From Streptomyces rapamycinicus NRRL 5491 (lineage in GTDB: Bacteria; Actinomycetota; Actinomycetes; Streptomycetales; Streptomycetaceae), in NCBI RefSeq assembly GCF_024298965.1, contig NZ_CP085193.1, positions 7,874,001 to 7,938,000 on the forward strand: a stretch of DNA of 64,000 nucleotides, read 5' to 3'. The notes under the pieces are model-generated. The model worked only from the letters and a program-made list of their open reading frames with translations, had not been told where the DNA came from and made no database searches. The position numbers and the translations under genes are program-made. This document shows positions 37,470-45,980 of this stretch, one piece after another; the stretch's first letter is position 1; every line of letters begins with the position of its first letter.

Positions 37470-39677
37470 ATGCAGACGACATCGTCAGGGATCGCTGGAG
37501 ATCCCCAACAACCGGACGCGCCACCACCCGCCGCGGCCGGGGCGTCATCCGCCGCGGCAGGCGGCAAGCGGAGGCGCTCACTGCCCTGGGCGGTCATCGC
37601 GGGCTGGGTGCTGCTGCTCCTCGTCGCCGTCCCCTTCGCGGGCAAGCTCGAGGGCGCCAAGCGGGACACGGCCGTCGACTACCTCCCGGCGGGCGCCGAC
37701 TCCACCCAGGTGGCGCGGCTCCAGGAGCGGCTGCCCGGTGGCGACACCATCGACCTCGTCCTCGTCTTCCACCGCGACGGCGGGCTGACCGGCGCCGACC
37801 GTAAGGCGGCCGGCGGGCGGGTCGCCGAGGTGGCGGGACGTCATGACCTCGTCGGCGGCACGGCGCCGCGCGCCGTGCCGTCCAAGGACGGCACGACCGT
37901 GATGTACCCCATGGCGCTCACCGGCCTGGCCGACGAGAAGGAGCGGGCCGACGCCGTCAAGGACGTCCGCGCCGAGCTCGCCTCCCATCCCGGGGGCCTG
38001 ACCGTCCAGGTCGGCGGTCCCGGGGCGCTCAGCGCCGACTCGCAGGAGGTCTTCGCCTCCACCGACGGCACGCTGATGTTCGCCACCGCCGGGGTGGTCG
38101 CCCTGCTGCTGATCATCACCTATCGCAGCCCGCTGCTGTGGCTGGTGCCGCTGGGCGTGGTCGGCGTCGCCGCCATGGCCGCGATGGCGATCGTCTACGG
38201 CCTCGTCCAGGGCTTCGACCTCATCGTCACCAGCATGAGCTCCTCGATCATGACGGTGCTGGTCTTCGGCGCGGGCACCGACTACGCCCTGCTGATCGTG
38301 TCCCGCTACCGCGAGGAACTGCGCCGCCACCGCGCCCCGTACGACGCGATGCGCGAGGCCCTGCGCGGCTGCGGTCCGGCCGTACTCGCCTCCAGCGGCA
38401 CCGTGGCCGCCGGGCTGCTGTGTCTGCTCGCCGCCGACCTCAACAGCAGCAGCGGACTGGGTCCGGTCGGCGCGGTCGGGGTCATCTGCGCGCTGGCCGC
38501 AATGATGACGCTGCTGCCCGCGGTGCTGGTGCTGCTGGGGCGCCGGGTGTTCTGGCCCCTGATCCCCGTCCACGGCAGTGAACCGCGGGCGACCCGGCGC
38601 GGGTTCTTCGAGGCGATGGGCGACTCGGCCCGCCGCCGGCCCGGTGCCGTGCTCCTCGGCGGTGCCGCGCTGCTGGGCGTGCTCGCCCTCGGGGTGCTCA
38701 ATCTGCCCGGCAACCTCAAGCAGGAGGACACCTTCACCGACAAGCCCGAGTCGGTGGCCGCCACCCAGACCCTCGCCGACGCCTATCCGGACAGCAGCAG
38801 CCAGCCCATCAGCGTGATGGCGCGCACCGCGGGCGCGGACGAGGTGCTGCGGCGGGCGCGCTCCACGGAGGGGGTCGTACGGGCGGACACCGGGCGCAGC
38901 GGCGGCGGCTGGACGGAGATCGACGTCTTCCCGCGGGGCGCCCCGCAGTCGGCGGAGGAGACGGCCGCGCTGCACGCCCTGCGCTCGGATCTGGTGCGGG
39001 TCGAGGGCGCCGACGCGCTCGTCGGCGGGCCCAGCGCCCAGCAGCTCGATCTGAAGGACACCAACGCCCGCGACCGGATGCTGGTCATCCCACTGGTGCT
39101 GATCGCCGTACTGCTGATCCTCGCGGCCCTGCTGCGCAGCCTCCTCGCGCCGCTGGTCCTCGTGGCCGCCGTGGTCGCGGTGTGGGGCGCGGCCATGGGG
39201 CTCGGCGGGCTCTTCTTCGACCCGGTCTTCGGCTTCGCCGGGGTCGACCCAGGGCTGCCGCTGCTGTCGTTCGTCTTCCTGGTCGCCCTCGGCGTGGACT
39301 ACGGCATCTTCCTGATGCACCGGATGCGGGAGGAGTCGCTGCGCGGGGCGGACGTCCCGGACGCGGCGGTGACCGCGCTGCGCACGACGGGCGGGGTGAT
39401 CGCCTCGGCCGGTCTGGTGCTGGCGGCGACCTTCGCGGTGCTGGCCTCGCTGCCGATGGTGATGCTGGTCGAGATGGGGTTCGTGGTGGCGGTCGGCGTG
39501 CTGCTCGACACCTTCCTCGTACGGACGTACCTGGTGACGTCGGCGAGCCTGCTGCTGAAGCGGTGGGTGTGGTGGCCGGGCGCCCTCTTCCGCCGTACGC
39601 CCGCCTCGCGGGCCCCGGCCGCCCAGGACGGACCCGCCGCCGGGTCCCGTCCGGAACCGGCCGTACGCGGCGGCTGA
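37470..39677 (+). CDS. MMPL-family RND transporter
   Basis: A 735-residue membrane protein of the MMPL (actinobacterial RND) superfamily. Two similar halves each have one N-terminal helix, a large external loop and five helices: helices start near residue 32, with a cluster near 190-340, then a helix near 395 and a final cluster near 530-700. The family motif GAGTDYALLIVSRYREEL lies near 267-284, with its counterpart GVDYGIFLMHRMREESL in the second half. Such pumps export lipids, glycolipids or drugs. It is followed by a terminator and then a two-component system that could regulate it; that link is only positional. Confidence 0.9.
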   Translation: MQTTSSGIAGDPQQPDAPPPAAAGASSAAAGGKRRRSLPWAVIAGWVLLLLVAVPFAGKLEGAKRDTAVDYLPAGADSTQVARLQERLPGGDTIDLVLVFHRDGGLTGADRKAAGGRVAEVAGRHDLVGGTAPRAVPSKDGTTVMYPMALTGLADEKERADAVKDVRAELASHPGGLTVQVGGPGALSADSQEVFASTDGTLMFATAGVVALLLIITYRSPLLWLVPLGVVGVAAMAAMAIVYGLVQGFDLIVTSMSSSIMTVLVFGAGTDYALLIVSRYREELRRHRAPYDAMREALRGCGPAVLASSGTVAAGLLCLLAADLNSSSGLGPVGAVGVICALAAMMTLLPAVLVLLGRRVFWPLIPVHGSEPRATRRGFFEAMGDSARRRPGAVLLGGAALLGVLALGVLNLPGNLKQEDTFTDKPESVAATQTLADAYPDSSSQPISVMARTAGADEVLRRARSTEGVVRADTGRSGGGWTEIDVFPRGAPQSAEETAALHALRSDLVRVEGADALVGGPSAQQLDLKDTNARDRMLVIPLVLIAVLLILAALLRSLLAPLVLVAAVVAVWGAAMGLGGLFFDPVFGFAGVDPGLPLLSFVFLVALGVDYGIFLMHRMREESLRGADVPDAAVTALRTTGGVIASAGLVLAATFAVLASLPMVMLVEMGFVVAVGVLLDTFLVRTYLVTSASLLLKRWVWWPGALFRRTPASRAPAAQDGPAAGSRPEPAVRGG

Positions 39678-39690
39678 CGCCGTTCCTCAG

Positions 39691-39725
39691 CCCGGACCGG
39701 CCGCACAGGGGCCGGCCGGTCCGGG
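39691..39725 (+). terminator. 12-bp perfect hairpin after the MMPL gene
   Basis: CCCGGACCGGCC (39691-39702) pairs with GGCCGGTCCGGG (39714-39725), 11-base loop, 13 bases after the stop. Downstream, the gap to 39903 has two further imperfect copies of a Pro/Gly-coding-like GGCCGCTC motif but no gene. Confidence 0.75.
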
Positions 39726-39902
39726 ACACCCTTCGTACCGCCCCAGGCCGCCCCCTGGCCGCTCTGCCGCCCCCAGGCCGTCCCCTGGCCGCTCTATGGC
39801 CGCTCTCCGGGTCCGTACCGCCCTAGGGGCTGCGTACCGCCGTATGGGACGCATACAGCCCTATGGCAGCCCTATGGCTCGGCCCGAGGCGGATCCCCGA
39901 GG

Positions 39903-41423
39903 ATGGAGCCCGTGCCCGTACCTCCTACGAACCACTCCGCGCCCACCCCGCCGGAGCGTGCCGCCAACGCCCGGCACCCCGCCGCGCGCCCCGCCGCGCA
40001 CTCCGCCGTCCACCGCGCGATCGCCTCCGCGTCGCGCGCCCTGCACAACGGCCCCCGCCCCGCCGAGGCCCCGGAGGAGGCCCGCAGGCGACGGCGGGTG
40101 GACGCCCGGATCGCCGGTGCGGTGCTGGTCCTCCAGGCGGTCCTGGCGCTGCTCAACCCCGACCGGAACGGACACCGCCCGGACGCGTTCGGCTGGGCGC
40201 TGCTCGTCGCCAGCGCCACGGTGCTCATCGGGCGGCGGCACAGCCCGATGGTGGTCACCGTGGCGGTGGTGTTCATGGTCGGGCCGTACCACGCCATGGA
40301 CAACGTCCATATCGCGGTCGTCCCGGCCGGGCTCCTCGCCGTCTACACGCTCGCCGTCATGGGCCCGCCGCTGCGGTCCTTCCTCACCGTCACCGCCGTG
40401 ATCTCGATCATGGTGTCGGTGATGGCACTGAGCGGGAAGCCGCACGCCGGTCTCGACATGCTGCGCACTTCCGGCTGGGTGCTGTCGGTCGTGGTGATCG
40501 GCGAGGCGGTCCGCATCCACCGCAAGTACATCGCCGCGATCCTGGAGCGGGCCGAACGCGCCGAGCGGACCCGCGAGGAGGAGGCGGCCCGGCGGGTCGC
40601 CGAGGAGCGGCTGCACATCGCCCGCGATCTGCACGATTTGCTCGCGCACAGCATCACCCTCATCGGCGTCCAGACCTCCGTCGCGGCGCACGTCCTGATC
40701 GCCGACCCCGAGCGGCTGGACCGCGAGGCGATGGCCAAGGCGCTCGACTCGATCGCCGACACCTGCCGGGACGCCCGCGCCGAGCTCCGGGCCACCCTCC
40801 AGGTGCTCCGCGGCGGCGCGGGCGGCGACGCCGACCGCGCGGACGGGGAGGACACCGGGCCGCTGCCGGGGCTCGCCGGACTCGCCGACCTGGCCGCGGC
40901 GGCGGAGGCGGCGGGCGTCCGTGTGGACCTTACGGTCGACGTGGAGGCGTCCGAACTGTCGCCCGCCGTGGGTGCCGCCGCGTACCGGATCGTGCAGGAG
41001 GCCCTGACCAACGCCGTCCGGCACGCGCCCGGCACAAGGGTGCGGATCACGCTCGTACGGGACGAGGGGGAGCTGAGCGTCGCCGCCGTGGACGACGGCC
41101 CCGGGGGCGAGGAACCGCCCCTTATCGCGCCCGTCGAAGCGGGCTACGGCATCGTGGGCATGCGCGAGCGGGCCCGCAGCGTCGCGGGCACCCTGTCCGC
41201 CGGGCCGCGCGAGGACGGCCCCGGCTTCGCGATCAGGGCCGCGCTGCCGTGGGGGAGGGGCGGCCCGTCCGGCGGCCGTACGGGCACCGGCAACGCTACC
41301 GGCACCGGCACCGGCACCGGCACCGGCACCGGCACTGGCACTGGCACCGGCACCGGTCCAGGCTCCGGCACCGCCGCCAGTACCGGACAGACCGCCGCAC
41401 CGCCCAGGGAGGCCACCGCATGA
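39903..41423 (+). CDS. NarL-type sensor histidine kinase with Gly-Thr repeat tail
   Basis: A 506-residue sensor kinase. The N-terminus (about 1-60) is low-complexity Pro/Ala-rich; about five hydrophobic helices follow (roughly 72-200); then a HisKA_3 dimerisation domain with RDLHDLLAHSITLIGVQ (phospho-acceptor His near 245); then a GHKL ATPase (GAAAYRIVQEALTNAVRHA, DDGPGGEE, GYGIVGMRERARSV). The last 45 residues are a run of Gly-Thr dipeptides from a hexanucleotide repeat. The stop overlaps the response-regulator start by four bases. The signal is unknown; there is no large external domain, so membrane-state sensing is plausible. Confidence 0.93.
   Translation: MEPVPVPPTNHSAPTPPERAANARHPAARPAAHSAVHRAIASASRALHNGPRPAEAPEEARRRRRVDARIAGAVLVLQAVLALLNPDRNGHRPDAFGWALLVASATVLIGRRHSPMVVTVAVVFMVGPYHAMDNVHIAVVPAGLLAVYTLAVMGPPLRSFLTVTAVISIMVSVMALSGKPHAGLDMLRTSGWVLSVVVIGEAVRIHRKYIAAILERAERAERTREEEAARRVAEERLHIARDLHDLLAHSITLIGVQTSVAAHVLIADPERLDREAMAKALDSIADTCRDARAELRATLQVLRGGAGGDADRADGEDTGPLPGLAGLADLAAAAEAAGVRVDLTVDVEASELSPAVGAAAYRIVQEALTNAVRHAPGTRVRITLVRDEGELSVAAVDDGPGGEEPPLIAPVEAGYGIVGMRERARSVAGTLSAGPREDGPGFAIRAALPWGRGGPSGGRTGTGNATGTGTGTGTGTGTGTGTGTGPGSGTAASTGQTAAPPREATA
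41298..41360 (+). repeat. hexanucleotide microsatellite encoding Gly-Thr
   Basis: About ten ACCGGC (or ACTGGC) hexamers in a row encode alternating Gly and Thr at the C-terminus of the sensor kinase. Hexamers keep the frame, so length variation by slippage would alter only the tail. Confidence 0.85.
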
Positions 41424-42127
41424 CCACGCCACCGGACCCGCCGATCAGGGTGCTGCTCGCGGACGATCAGACGCTGGTCCGTTCCGCCTTCGCCATGCTG
41501 GTCTCCTCGGCCCGCGACATGGACGTGGTCGGGCAGGCGGGCACCGGCCGTGAGGCCGTCGAACTGGCCCGCACGGCCCGAGCCGACCTCGTGGTCATGG
41601 ACATCCGGATGCCCGATCTCGACGGCATCGAGGCCACCCGCCGGATCGCCGCCGACGAGGACCTCGCCGGGGTAAAGGTGCTCGTGCTGACGACGTACGA
41701 CACCGATGAGCACATCGTCGAGGCGCTGCGCGCGGGCGCGTCCGGCTTCCTGGTGAAGGACACCCGGCCCGCCGAACTCCTCGACGCCATAAGGACCGTG
41801 GCTGCGGGGGAGTCCCTGCTCTCGCCCGGCCCCACCGCCCGGCTCATCGCCCGTGTCCTGCGTCTGCCGGAGGCCCCGCCGCCCGGCGTTCCCGCGCCCG
41901 CCGCACTGGCCGCGCTCTCCGAGCGCGAACGGCAGGTGCTCGCCCTCGTCGCCCGGGGCCTGAACAACGCCGAGGCCGCGCAGACCCTCGGCCTTTCGCC
42001 GCTCACCACCAAGACCCATGTCAGCCGCATCATGGGCAAGCTGGGCGCCCGCGACCGCGCCCAACTCGTCATCGCGGCCTATGAGTCCGGCCTGGTCACG
42101 CCGACTTGTCGGTCGGAATCTCCTTGA
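41420..42127 (+). CDS. NarL/FixJ-family response regulator
   Basis: A 235-residue regulator: receiver domain (about 8-125) with RVLLADDQTLVRSAF and the phospho-acceptor Asp61 in VVMDIRMPD, then a LuxR-type helix-turn-helix (about 165-230, LSERERQVLALVARGLNNAEAAQTL and TTKTHVSRIMGKLGARDRAQL). The ATG overlaps the kinase stop (ATGA), so kinase and regulator are a coupled pair. Its last 32 bases overlap the convergent YegP gene. Confidence 0.95.
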   Translation: MTTPPDPPIRVLLADDQTLVRSAFAMLVSSARDMDVVGQAGTGREAVELARTARADLVVMDIRMPDLDGIEATRRIAADEDLAGVKVLVLTTYDTDEHIVEALRAGASGFLVKDTRPAELLDAIRTVAAGESLLSPGPTARLIARVLRLPEAPPPGVPAPAALAALSERERQVLALVARGLNNAEAAQTLGLSPLTTKTHVSRIMGKLGARDRAQLVIAAYESGLVTPTCRSESP

Positions 42128-42290
42128 TCTCGGCCGTCGGGGCGTTCTTCTTGACGGATTCGACGCCCTTCTGCGCGGCGGACTTGGACTCATAGGCCTC
42201 GCCGACCGCGATGATCTCGCCGTTGCCCGCCTTCAGCCGGAAGCGGTGCTTGCCGCGCTTGTCCTCGTAGATCTCGAACTTGCCTGCCAT
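42096..42290 (-). CDS. YegP-family DUF1508 protein
   Basis: A 64-residue single-repeat YegP/DUF1508 protein, MAGKFEIYEDKRGKHRFRLKAGNGEIIAVGEAYESKSAAQKGVESVKK. The FEIYED..G.FRFRLKA-type strand and the SKxAAxKGVESV helix are diagnostic. Function is unknown. ATG at 42290 begins the conserved part; longer readings into the repeat element are rejected. The 3' end overlaps the response-regulator gene (42096-42127) convergently. Its promoter must lie in or near the 232-bp element starting 22 bases upstream. Confidence 0.9.
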   Translation of the reverse strand: MAGKFEIYEDKRGKHRFRLKAGNGEIIAVGEAYESKSAAQKGVESVKKNAPTAEIKEIPTDKSA

Positions 42291-42311
42291 GGATGCCACC
42301 TCCATTGGGGT

Positions 42312-42543
42312 GTGTCCGGCGGGTCTCTTGCCGCTTGCGGCGGGCTGCTCCCCTCCCCGCCCCTTCCACAGCATCGATATGCGGCTCCGCCGCGTGGCTG
42401 GGCTCTGCCCCAGACCCCGCTCCTCAATCTCCCCCAGCTACCGCTGGGAGGTGCCCCCTGGAGGGGCTGGAAGGCGGGGTTTCGCCCCAGACCCCCGGGG
42501 TCCAGGGGCGGAGCCCCCTGGTAGCGAAGGACCCGCCGGACAC
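42312..42543. mobile_element. 232-bp MITE-like element with 14-bp terminal inverted repeats
   Basis: GTGTCCGGCGGGTC (42312-42325) is repeated inverted and exact at 42530-42543. Between are a pyrimidine tract, GCATCGATATGCGGC, GGGGTTTCGCCCC-type and GGGGCGGAGCCCC-type hairpins, and no coding frame. The 14-mer and inner parts also occur at 13679, in an incomplete copy. No clear target duplication was seen. The whole gap between YegP and the GNAT gene (42291-42631) consists of this element plus short flanks. Confidence 0.65.
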
Positions 42544-42631
42544 CTCGTCGTCCCGGCCCCCTCAAACCACCGTAGAGCGGGCGATACGGGCTCGCACTCC
42601 CGCAGCCCGAGGACGCCACGGCCCAAGGGCG

Positions 42632-43276
42632 TCAGGGAGCGCCGAACAGCGCGCGGCACGGCTCCAGTCCGGCGATCTCGACCGGGGTGGCGCGGTGCTC
42701 CTCCCAGGCCGCGCGGTCCAGCCGCAGCCGCTGAAGGGTGCGGGCCTCGCCCCGTACGGCGAGCACGGACAGCCCGTCGGGGCGGTAGCCGAGCCGCCGG
42801 GACACCCCCAGCGAGCGGCCGTTCTCCACCATCGCGCCGGAGATCAGCGACAGTGCGCCCAGCCCCTCGAACGCCAGGTGCGCCACCGCGGCCCGCATCT
42901 CCGTGCCCAGGCCCTTGCCCTGGTGGGCGGTGCCCAGCCAGGATCCGGTCTCGGCCTCCCGCGTGACGGCGAACTCGGCCGCGAACAGGTCCTGCCGCCC
43001 GATCACCGCCCCCTCGTGCAGCACCGCGAGGCTCAGCGTCCACTGCTCCGGCCGCCATTCGGCGATCGTGCGGAGCACATGCTGGAAGGTGCCGCGTCCG
43101 CGCTCCTCCGGGGGCGCGTCGGTCCACGGGACGCCGAAGGGCATCTCGTCCGGGTCGTGCACCCCGCCCGCCGCGACCGCGGCGAGTTCGTCGAGCAGCG
43201 GGATGTCGGGAAGCCGCAGCTCCAGGCGTGGCGTACGCAGGCGCAGCCCGTACAGGGGCCAGTGATGGGGGTCCAT
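42632..43276 (-). CDS. GNAT-family N-acetyltransferase
   Basis: A 214-residue GNAT of the RimJ/RimL-like class. It opens MDPHHWPLYGLRLRTPRLELRLPD and carries the acetyl-CoA-binding EAETGSWLGTAHQGKGLGTEMRAAVAHLAFEGLG near 105-138 (the Q-x-x-G-x-G/A loop is QGKGLG). SLGVSRRLGYRPDGLS follows near 165. Substrate unknown. The ATG at 43276 is 125 bp from the divergent second GNAT gene, whose promoter region it shares. Confidence 0.9.
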   Translation of the reverse strand: MDPHHWPLYGLRLRTPRLELRLPDIPLLDELAAVAAGGVHDPDEMPFGVPWTDAPPEERGRGTFQHVLRTIAEWRPEQWTLSLAVLHEGAVIGRQDLFAAEFAVTREAETGSWLGTAHQGKGLGTEMRAAVAHLAFEGLGALSLISGAMVENGRSLGVSRRLGYRPDGLSVLAVRGEARTLQRLRLDRAAWEEHRATPVEIAGLEPCRALFGAP

Positions 43277-43400
43277 GACGGGAGGCTGCCGGAGCCGCGG
43301 CCGCCGAGTCGAACCAATTACGGCCGACCGTGTGGCCCGTCCCGCGCGTGGGCGCACAATTCGTTTGCAGTAGCGTGGCATTCGGACGCATCCTGACCCG

Positions 43401-43949
43401 ATGTTGATCCGACGAGAGACCCGCTCCGACATCGACGCCGTACGGACCGTCACCTCGGCCGCGTTCGCGAAGTCGGACACCTCGGACACCTTGAGCAGCC
43501 CGAGCCCCCCACCTCCGGTCGAGGCCACGCTGCTGGACGAGCTCCGGATCAGCGACGGCTGGCTCCCCGCGCTGTCGTTCGTCGCCACCGGCGACCGTGG
43601 CGAGGTGATCGGACATGTGGTGTGCACCCGCGGCCATGTCGGCTCCGACCTGGCCCTCGCCCTCGGCCTCGGCCCGCTCAGCGTGCACCCCGCCCATCAG
43701 GGCCGTGGCGTGGGCCTCGCGCTCGTCCACGCGGTGCTCGGCGCGGCGGACGCGTTCGGCGAATCGCTGGTCGCCCTGCTGGGCAGCCCCGCCTACTACG
43801 GCCGGTTCGGCTTCCGCCCGGCGACCGAGTACGGCATCTCGGCCCCGGATCCGGCCTGGGGCGAGTACTTCCAGGTCCGGACCCTGACGGCCTATCAGCC
43901 GACCGTCAAGGGCCCCTTCAGGTACGCCGAGCCGTTCGACCGCGTCTGA
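43401..43949 (+). CDS. GNAT-family N-acetyltransferase (YhbS-like)
   Basis: A 182-residue acetyltransferase resembling predicted YhbS-type enzymes: IRRETRSDIDAVRTVTSAAF start, LGPLSVHPAHQGRGVGLALVHAVL (acetyl-CoA loop QGRGVG) near 95-118, and LLGSPAYYGRFGFRPA near 135-150. A Ser/Pro insertion (about 28-45) is unusual. The gene's final codons and stop (TGA 43947-43949) lie in the first of three 22-bp tandem units. Confidence 0.88.
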   Translation: MLIRRETRSDIDAVRTVTSAAFAKSDTSDTLSSPSPPPPVEATLLDELRISDGWLPALSFVATGDRGEVIGHVVCTRGHVGSDLALALGLGPLSVHPAHQGRGVGLALVHAVLGAADAFGESLVALLGSPAYYGRFGFRPATEYGISAPDPAWGEYFQVRTLTAYQPTVKGPFRYAEPFDRV

Positions 43950-43999
43950 CGCGGCGTTCGACCCTCTCTGACACGGCGTTCGACCGTCTCTGACGCGGC
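43934..43999 (+). repeat. three 22-bp tandem units across the GNAT stop codon
   Basis: Units 43934-43955, 43956-43977 and 43978-43999 each begin GTTCGACC and end TGACGCGGC or TGACACGGC. The stop codon is in the first unit, so TGA and its flank are triplicated. Confidence 0.88.
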
Positions 44000-44011
44000 A
44001 GGGGCCGAGGC

Positions 44012-44272
44012 TCACCGCGGCGCGTCGGGCGGCGGCAGCCGGACGATCTGCTCCCGGTCCACCGACTCCACGCCGTCCACCGCCGCCAGTACCGGCATCC
44101 GGTCCTCCGCGATCGTCCCTGACAGCGAGCCCAGGATCGGCTGCTCACCGGTGACCGTCAGCCCGACCCGGCGCGCGGCCTCCACCACCTGGGCGAACCG
44201 GTCCGGGTCGACCGAGAGGATGACCCCGACCGGCCCGGACCGTGCCGGCTGCCCCATGGCGCCCCCGCTCAC
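44012..44272 (-). CDS. small protein, possible stand-alone subtilisin-propeptide-like domain
   Basis: An 86-residue protein: a short Gly/Ala-rich start, then VGVILSVDPDRFAQVVEAARRVGLTVTGEQPILGSLSGTIAEDRMPVLAAVDGVESVDREQIVRLPP. The beta-alpha-beta-beta-alpha-beta layout with a VESVDREQ ending resembles inhibitor I9/propeptide domains that fold and inhibit subtilisins. It overlaps the upstream S8 protease by four bases (start 44272, protease stop 44269), so they are coupled. I did not recognise a named family; the inhibitory role is inference from fold pattern and position. Confidence 0.7.
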   Translation of the reverse strand: MSGGAMGQPARSGPVGVILSVDPDRFAQVVEAARRVGLTVTGEQPILGSLSGTIAEDRMPVLAAVDGVESVDREQIVRLPPPDAPR

Positions 44273-45618
44273 GGCGCCTGGAGCAGACCCGCGCCGATGT
44301 CCGCGCCCGGTTGCGCCAGCGGATGGGCGCCGGACAGCAGACGGGTGCTCAGGTCGGCCGCCGAGGCGTCCGGATGCGCCTGCGCCAGCAGCGTGACCAC
44401 ACCGGCGGCATGCGGCGTCGCCATGCTGGTGCCGCTCATCGTCTGGTACGTGCCGTCGGGCGCGGCCGAGAAGATGTCCACCCCGGGCGCGGCGATATTG
44501 ATCTCCCCGCCCGCGCCGTTGATGGCGCCGCAGGAGAAGAACGCCGTCCCCAGGTCCTTGCCGAGCGCCGCCACCGCCAGGATGGACGGGCAGTTGGCGG
44601 GCCGCCCCACCGGCGCCACGAAGCCCGGCCGCCGGCTCTCGTTGCCCGCCGCGGCCACGATCACGGTGCCGCGCCGCAGCGCGCGCCGCGCCACGTTCTC
44701 GTAGGTCTGCGGGAACAGCTCGCCCGGCTCCACCGGAGCCCCGAGCGACATGGAGACCACCCGGGCGCCCTGGGCGACCGCCCAGGCCATCCCCGCCAGG
44801 ATCTCGCCGTCGGAGCCCACGCCCTGGTCGCTGAGCACCTTGCCGACCAGCACCCGGGCCTCACCGGCCACGCCGTACCGCGGCGCGCGCCCCGGCTCGG
44901 CCGGACCGGCCACGGTGCCGACGCAGTGGGTGCCGTGGCCATGGCCGTCCTCGACGCTCACCCCGGACACGAAGGAGGCGGTCGCCTCGACGCATCCGGT
45001 CAGATCCGGGTGGTCGGTGTCCACACCGGTGTCCAGCACGGCGACCTTCACCCCGCTGCCCGTCAGATGCGACCAGTTGGCGCGGATCCCCTGGAGTCCC
45101 CAGGTGGTGTTCTGCTCGTCCCACGCCGGTCCCAGCGAGGTGGCGAGCTCGGCCCGGGTGTGCCGGGACACTTCGCCGTCGTCGCTGCGGTACGTCGGGA
45201 AGAAGCCGGTCAGCGTGCGCTGCGGCTCCGTGATCACCGACGCGTACACCACGCGCTCCGGCTCCGTCGCGATGATCGTCGGCTCCGCCTCCGCCGTGGT
45301 GACCAGCGCATGGCGCTGGTCCGGCCGCACATCGACGACGGCGACGCCGAGTTCGTCGAAGACCACCGACACATCGGCGCGCCCCAGCAGCTCCGCCGCT
45401 CCGGGCTCGGCCCCGCGGACGCGCTCCACGGACGAGATCCCCACGGACGAGCGCAGCGCCTCCAAACCGCGGTCGGGCTCCTGCTGATCGAGCAGGACCA
45501 CATACCGCCCGGTGTACTCGGTCTGCTGCGCCCCCGGCGGCATACCGCCCCGCTGCCGCGGCCGCTCCCCGTTCGGCCCCTTACCCATGGGCCCCACGGG
45601 CCCAGGTCCGTTCGTCAT
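44269..45618 (-). CDS. S8 (subtilisin-like) serine peptidase without signal peptide
   Basis: A 449-residue protein with a full subtilisin triad: Asp196 (VAVLDTGVDTDHPDL), His228 (HGHGTHCVG), Ser398 (SGTSMATPHAAG). The oxyanion Asn is in AAAGNESRRPG. N-terminal residues 1-170 are not a signal peptide but a domain of unknown type (ALRSSVGISSVERV, then VVVDVRPDQRH), with no hydrophobic stretch. It appears cytoplasmic or exported by another route. The start at 45618 has a GGAGAAAGG site. A small propeptide-like protein is coupled downstream. Confidence 0.9.
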   Translation of the reverse strand: MTNGPGPVGPMGKGPNGERPRQRGGMPPGAQQTEYTGRYVVLLDQQEPDRGLEALRSSVGISSVERVRGAEPGAAELLGRADVSVVFDELGVAVVDVRPDQRHALVTTAEAEPTIIATEPERVVYASVITEPQRTLTGFFPTYRSDDGEVSRHTRAELATSLGPAWDEQNTTWGLQGIRANWSHLTGSGVKVAVLDTGVDTDHPDLTGCVEATASFVSGVSVEDGHGHGTHCVGTVAGPAEPGRAPRYGVAGEARVLVGKVLSDQGVGSDGEILAGMAWAVAQGARVVSMSLGAPVEPGELFPQTYENVARRALRRGTVIVAAAGNESRRPGFVAPVGRPANCPSILAVAALGKDLGTAFFSCGAINGAGGEINIAAPGVDIFSAAPDGTYQTMSGTSMATPHAAGVVTLLAQAHPDASAADLSTRLLSGAHPLAQPGADIGAGLLQAP

Positions 45619-45980
45619 TGCCTTTCTCCGCTCCTGTGCGCGGTCTGTGTGCACCCCTGTGCTCCCCGGGATGTTTCACCCGCCCCCACAGCCTCTCGAG
45701 CCCCTACAGTCCCCCGAAGTCCCCCGAACCCCCCCACGTCCCCCTTATGCCCACCGTCACCCCCCGCGTGGGGGCCCGCAACTCGGGGCCCGGGCGCCCC
45801 CGCACACCGATTGATCCGAAGCGGCCATTGGGCCGGGCTGACGCGTGCGGGTATAAGGGACGGCACGGGGAGCGGGGGATCGAAGGGCCGGGGGAGAACT
45901 GTGGCGGGCGGCAAGGTCGCCGACCGCCACCGGCGACGCGCCGCCCGCCGTCCCCGGCGGCCACCGATCGGAGCGTCCGC
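45619..45980 (-). other. 362-bp intergenic region upstream of the S8 protease gene
   Basis: No gene seen. Bases 45690-45800 are C-rich (runs of five to seven C, and a CCCCGCGTGGGGG hairpin near 45765). A possible minus-strand promoter lies around GTGAAACATCCC (complement near 45670). The part near 45905-45960 has GGCGGGCGG/CCGCCCGCC complementary tracts that could form a hairpin after the convergent NmrA-like gene end. Confidence 0.45.

Noticed and set aside
43290..43345. tRNA-like pairing around GAGTCGAACC
   Set aside because: It has a T-arm-like word but no acceptor stem or anticodon arm on either strand.
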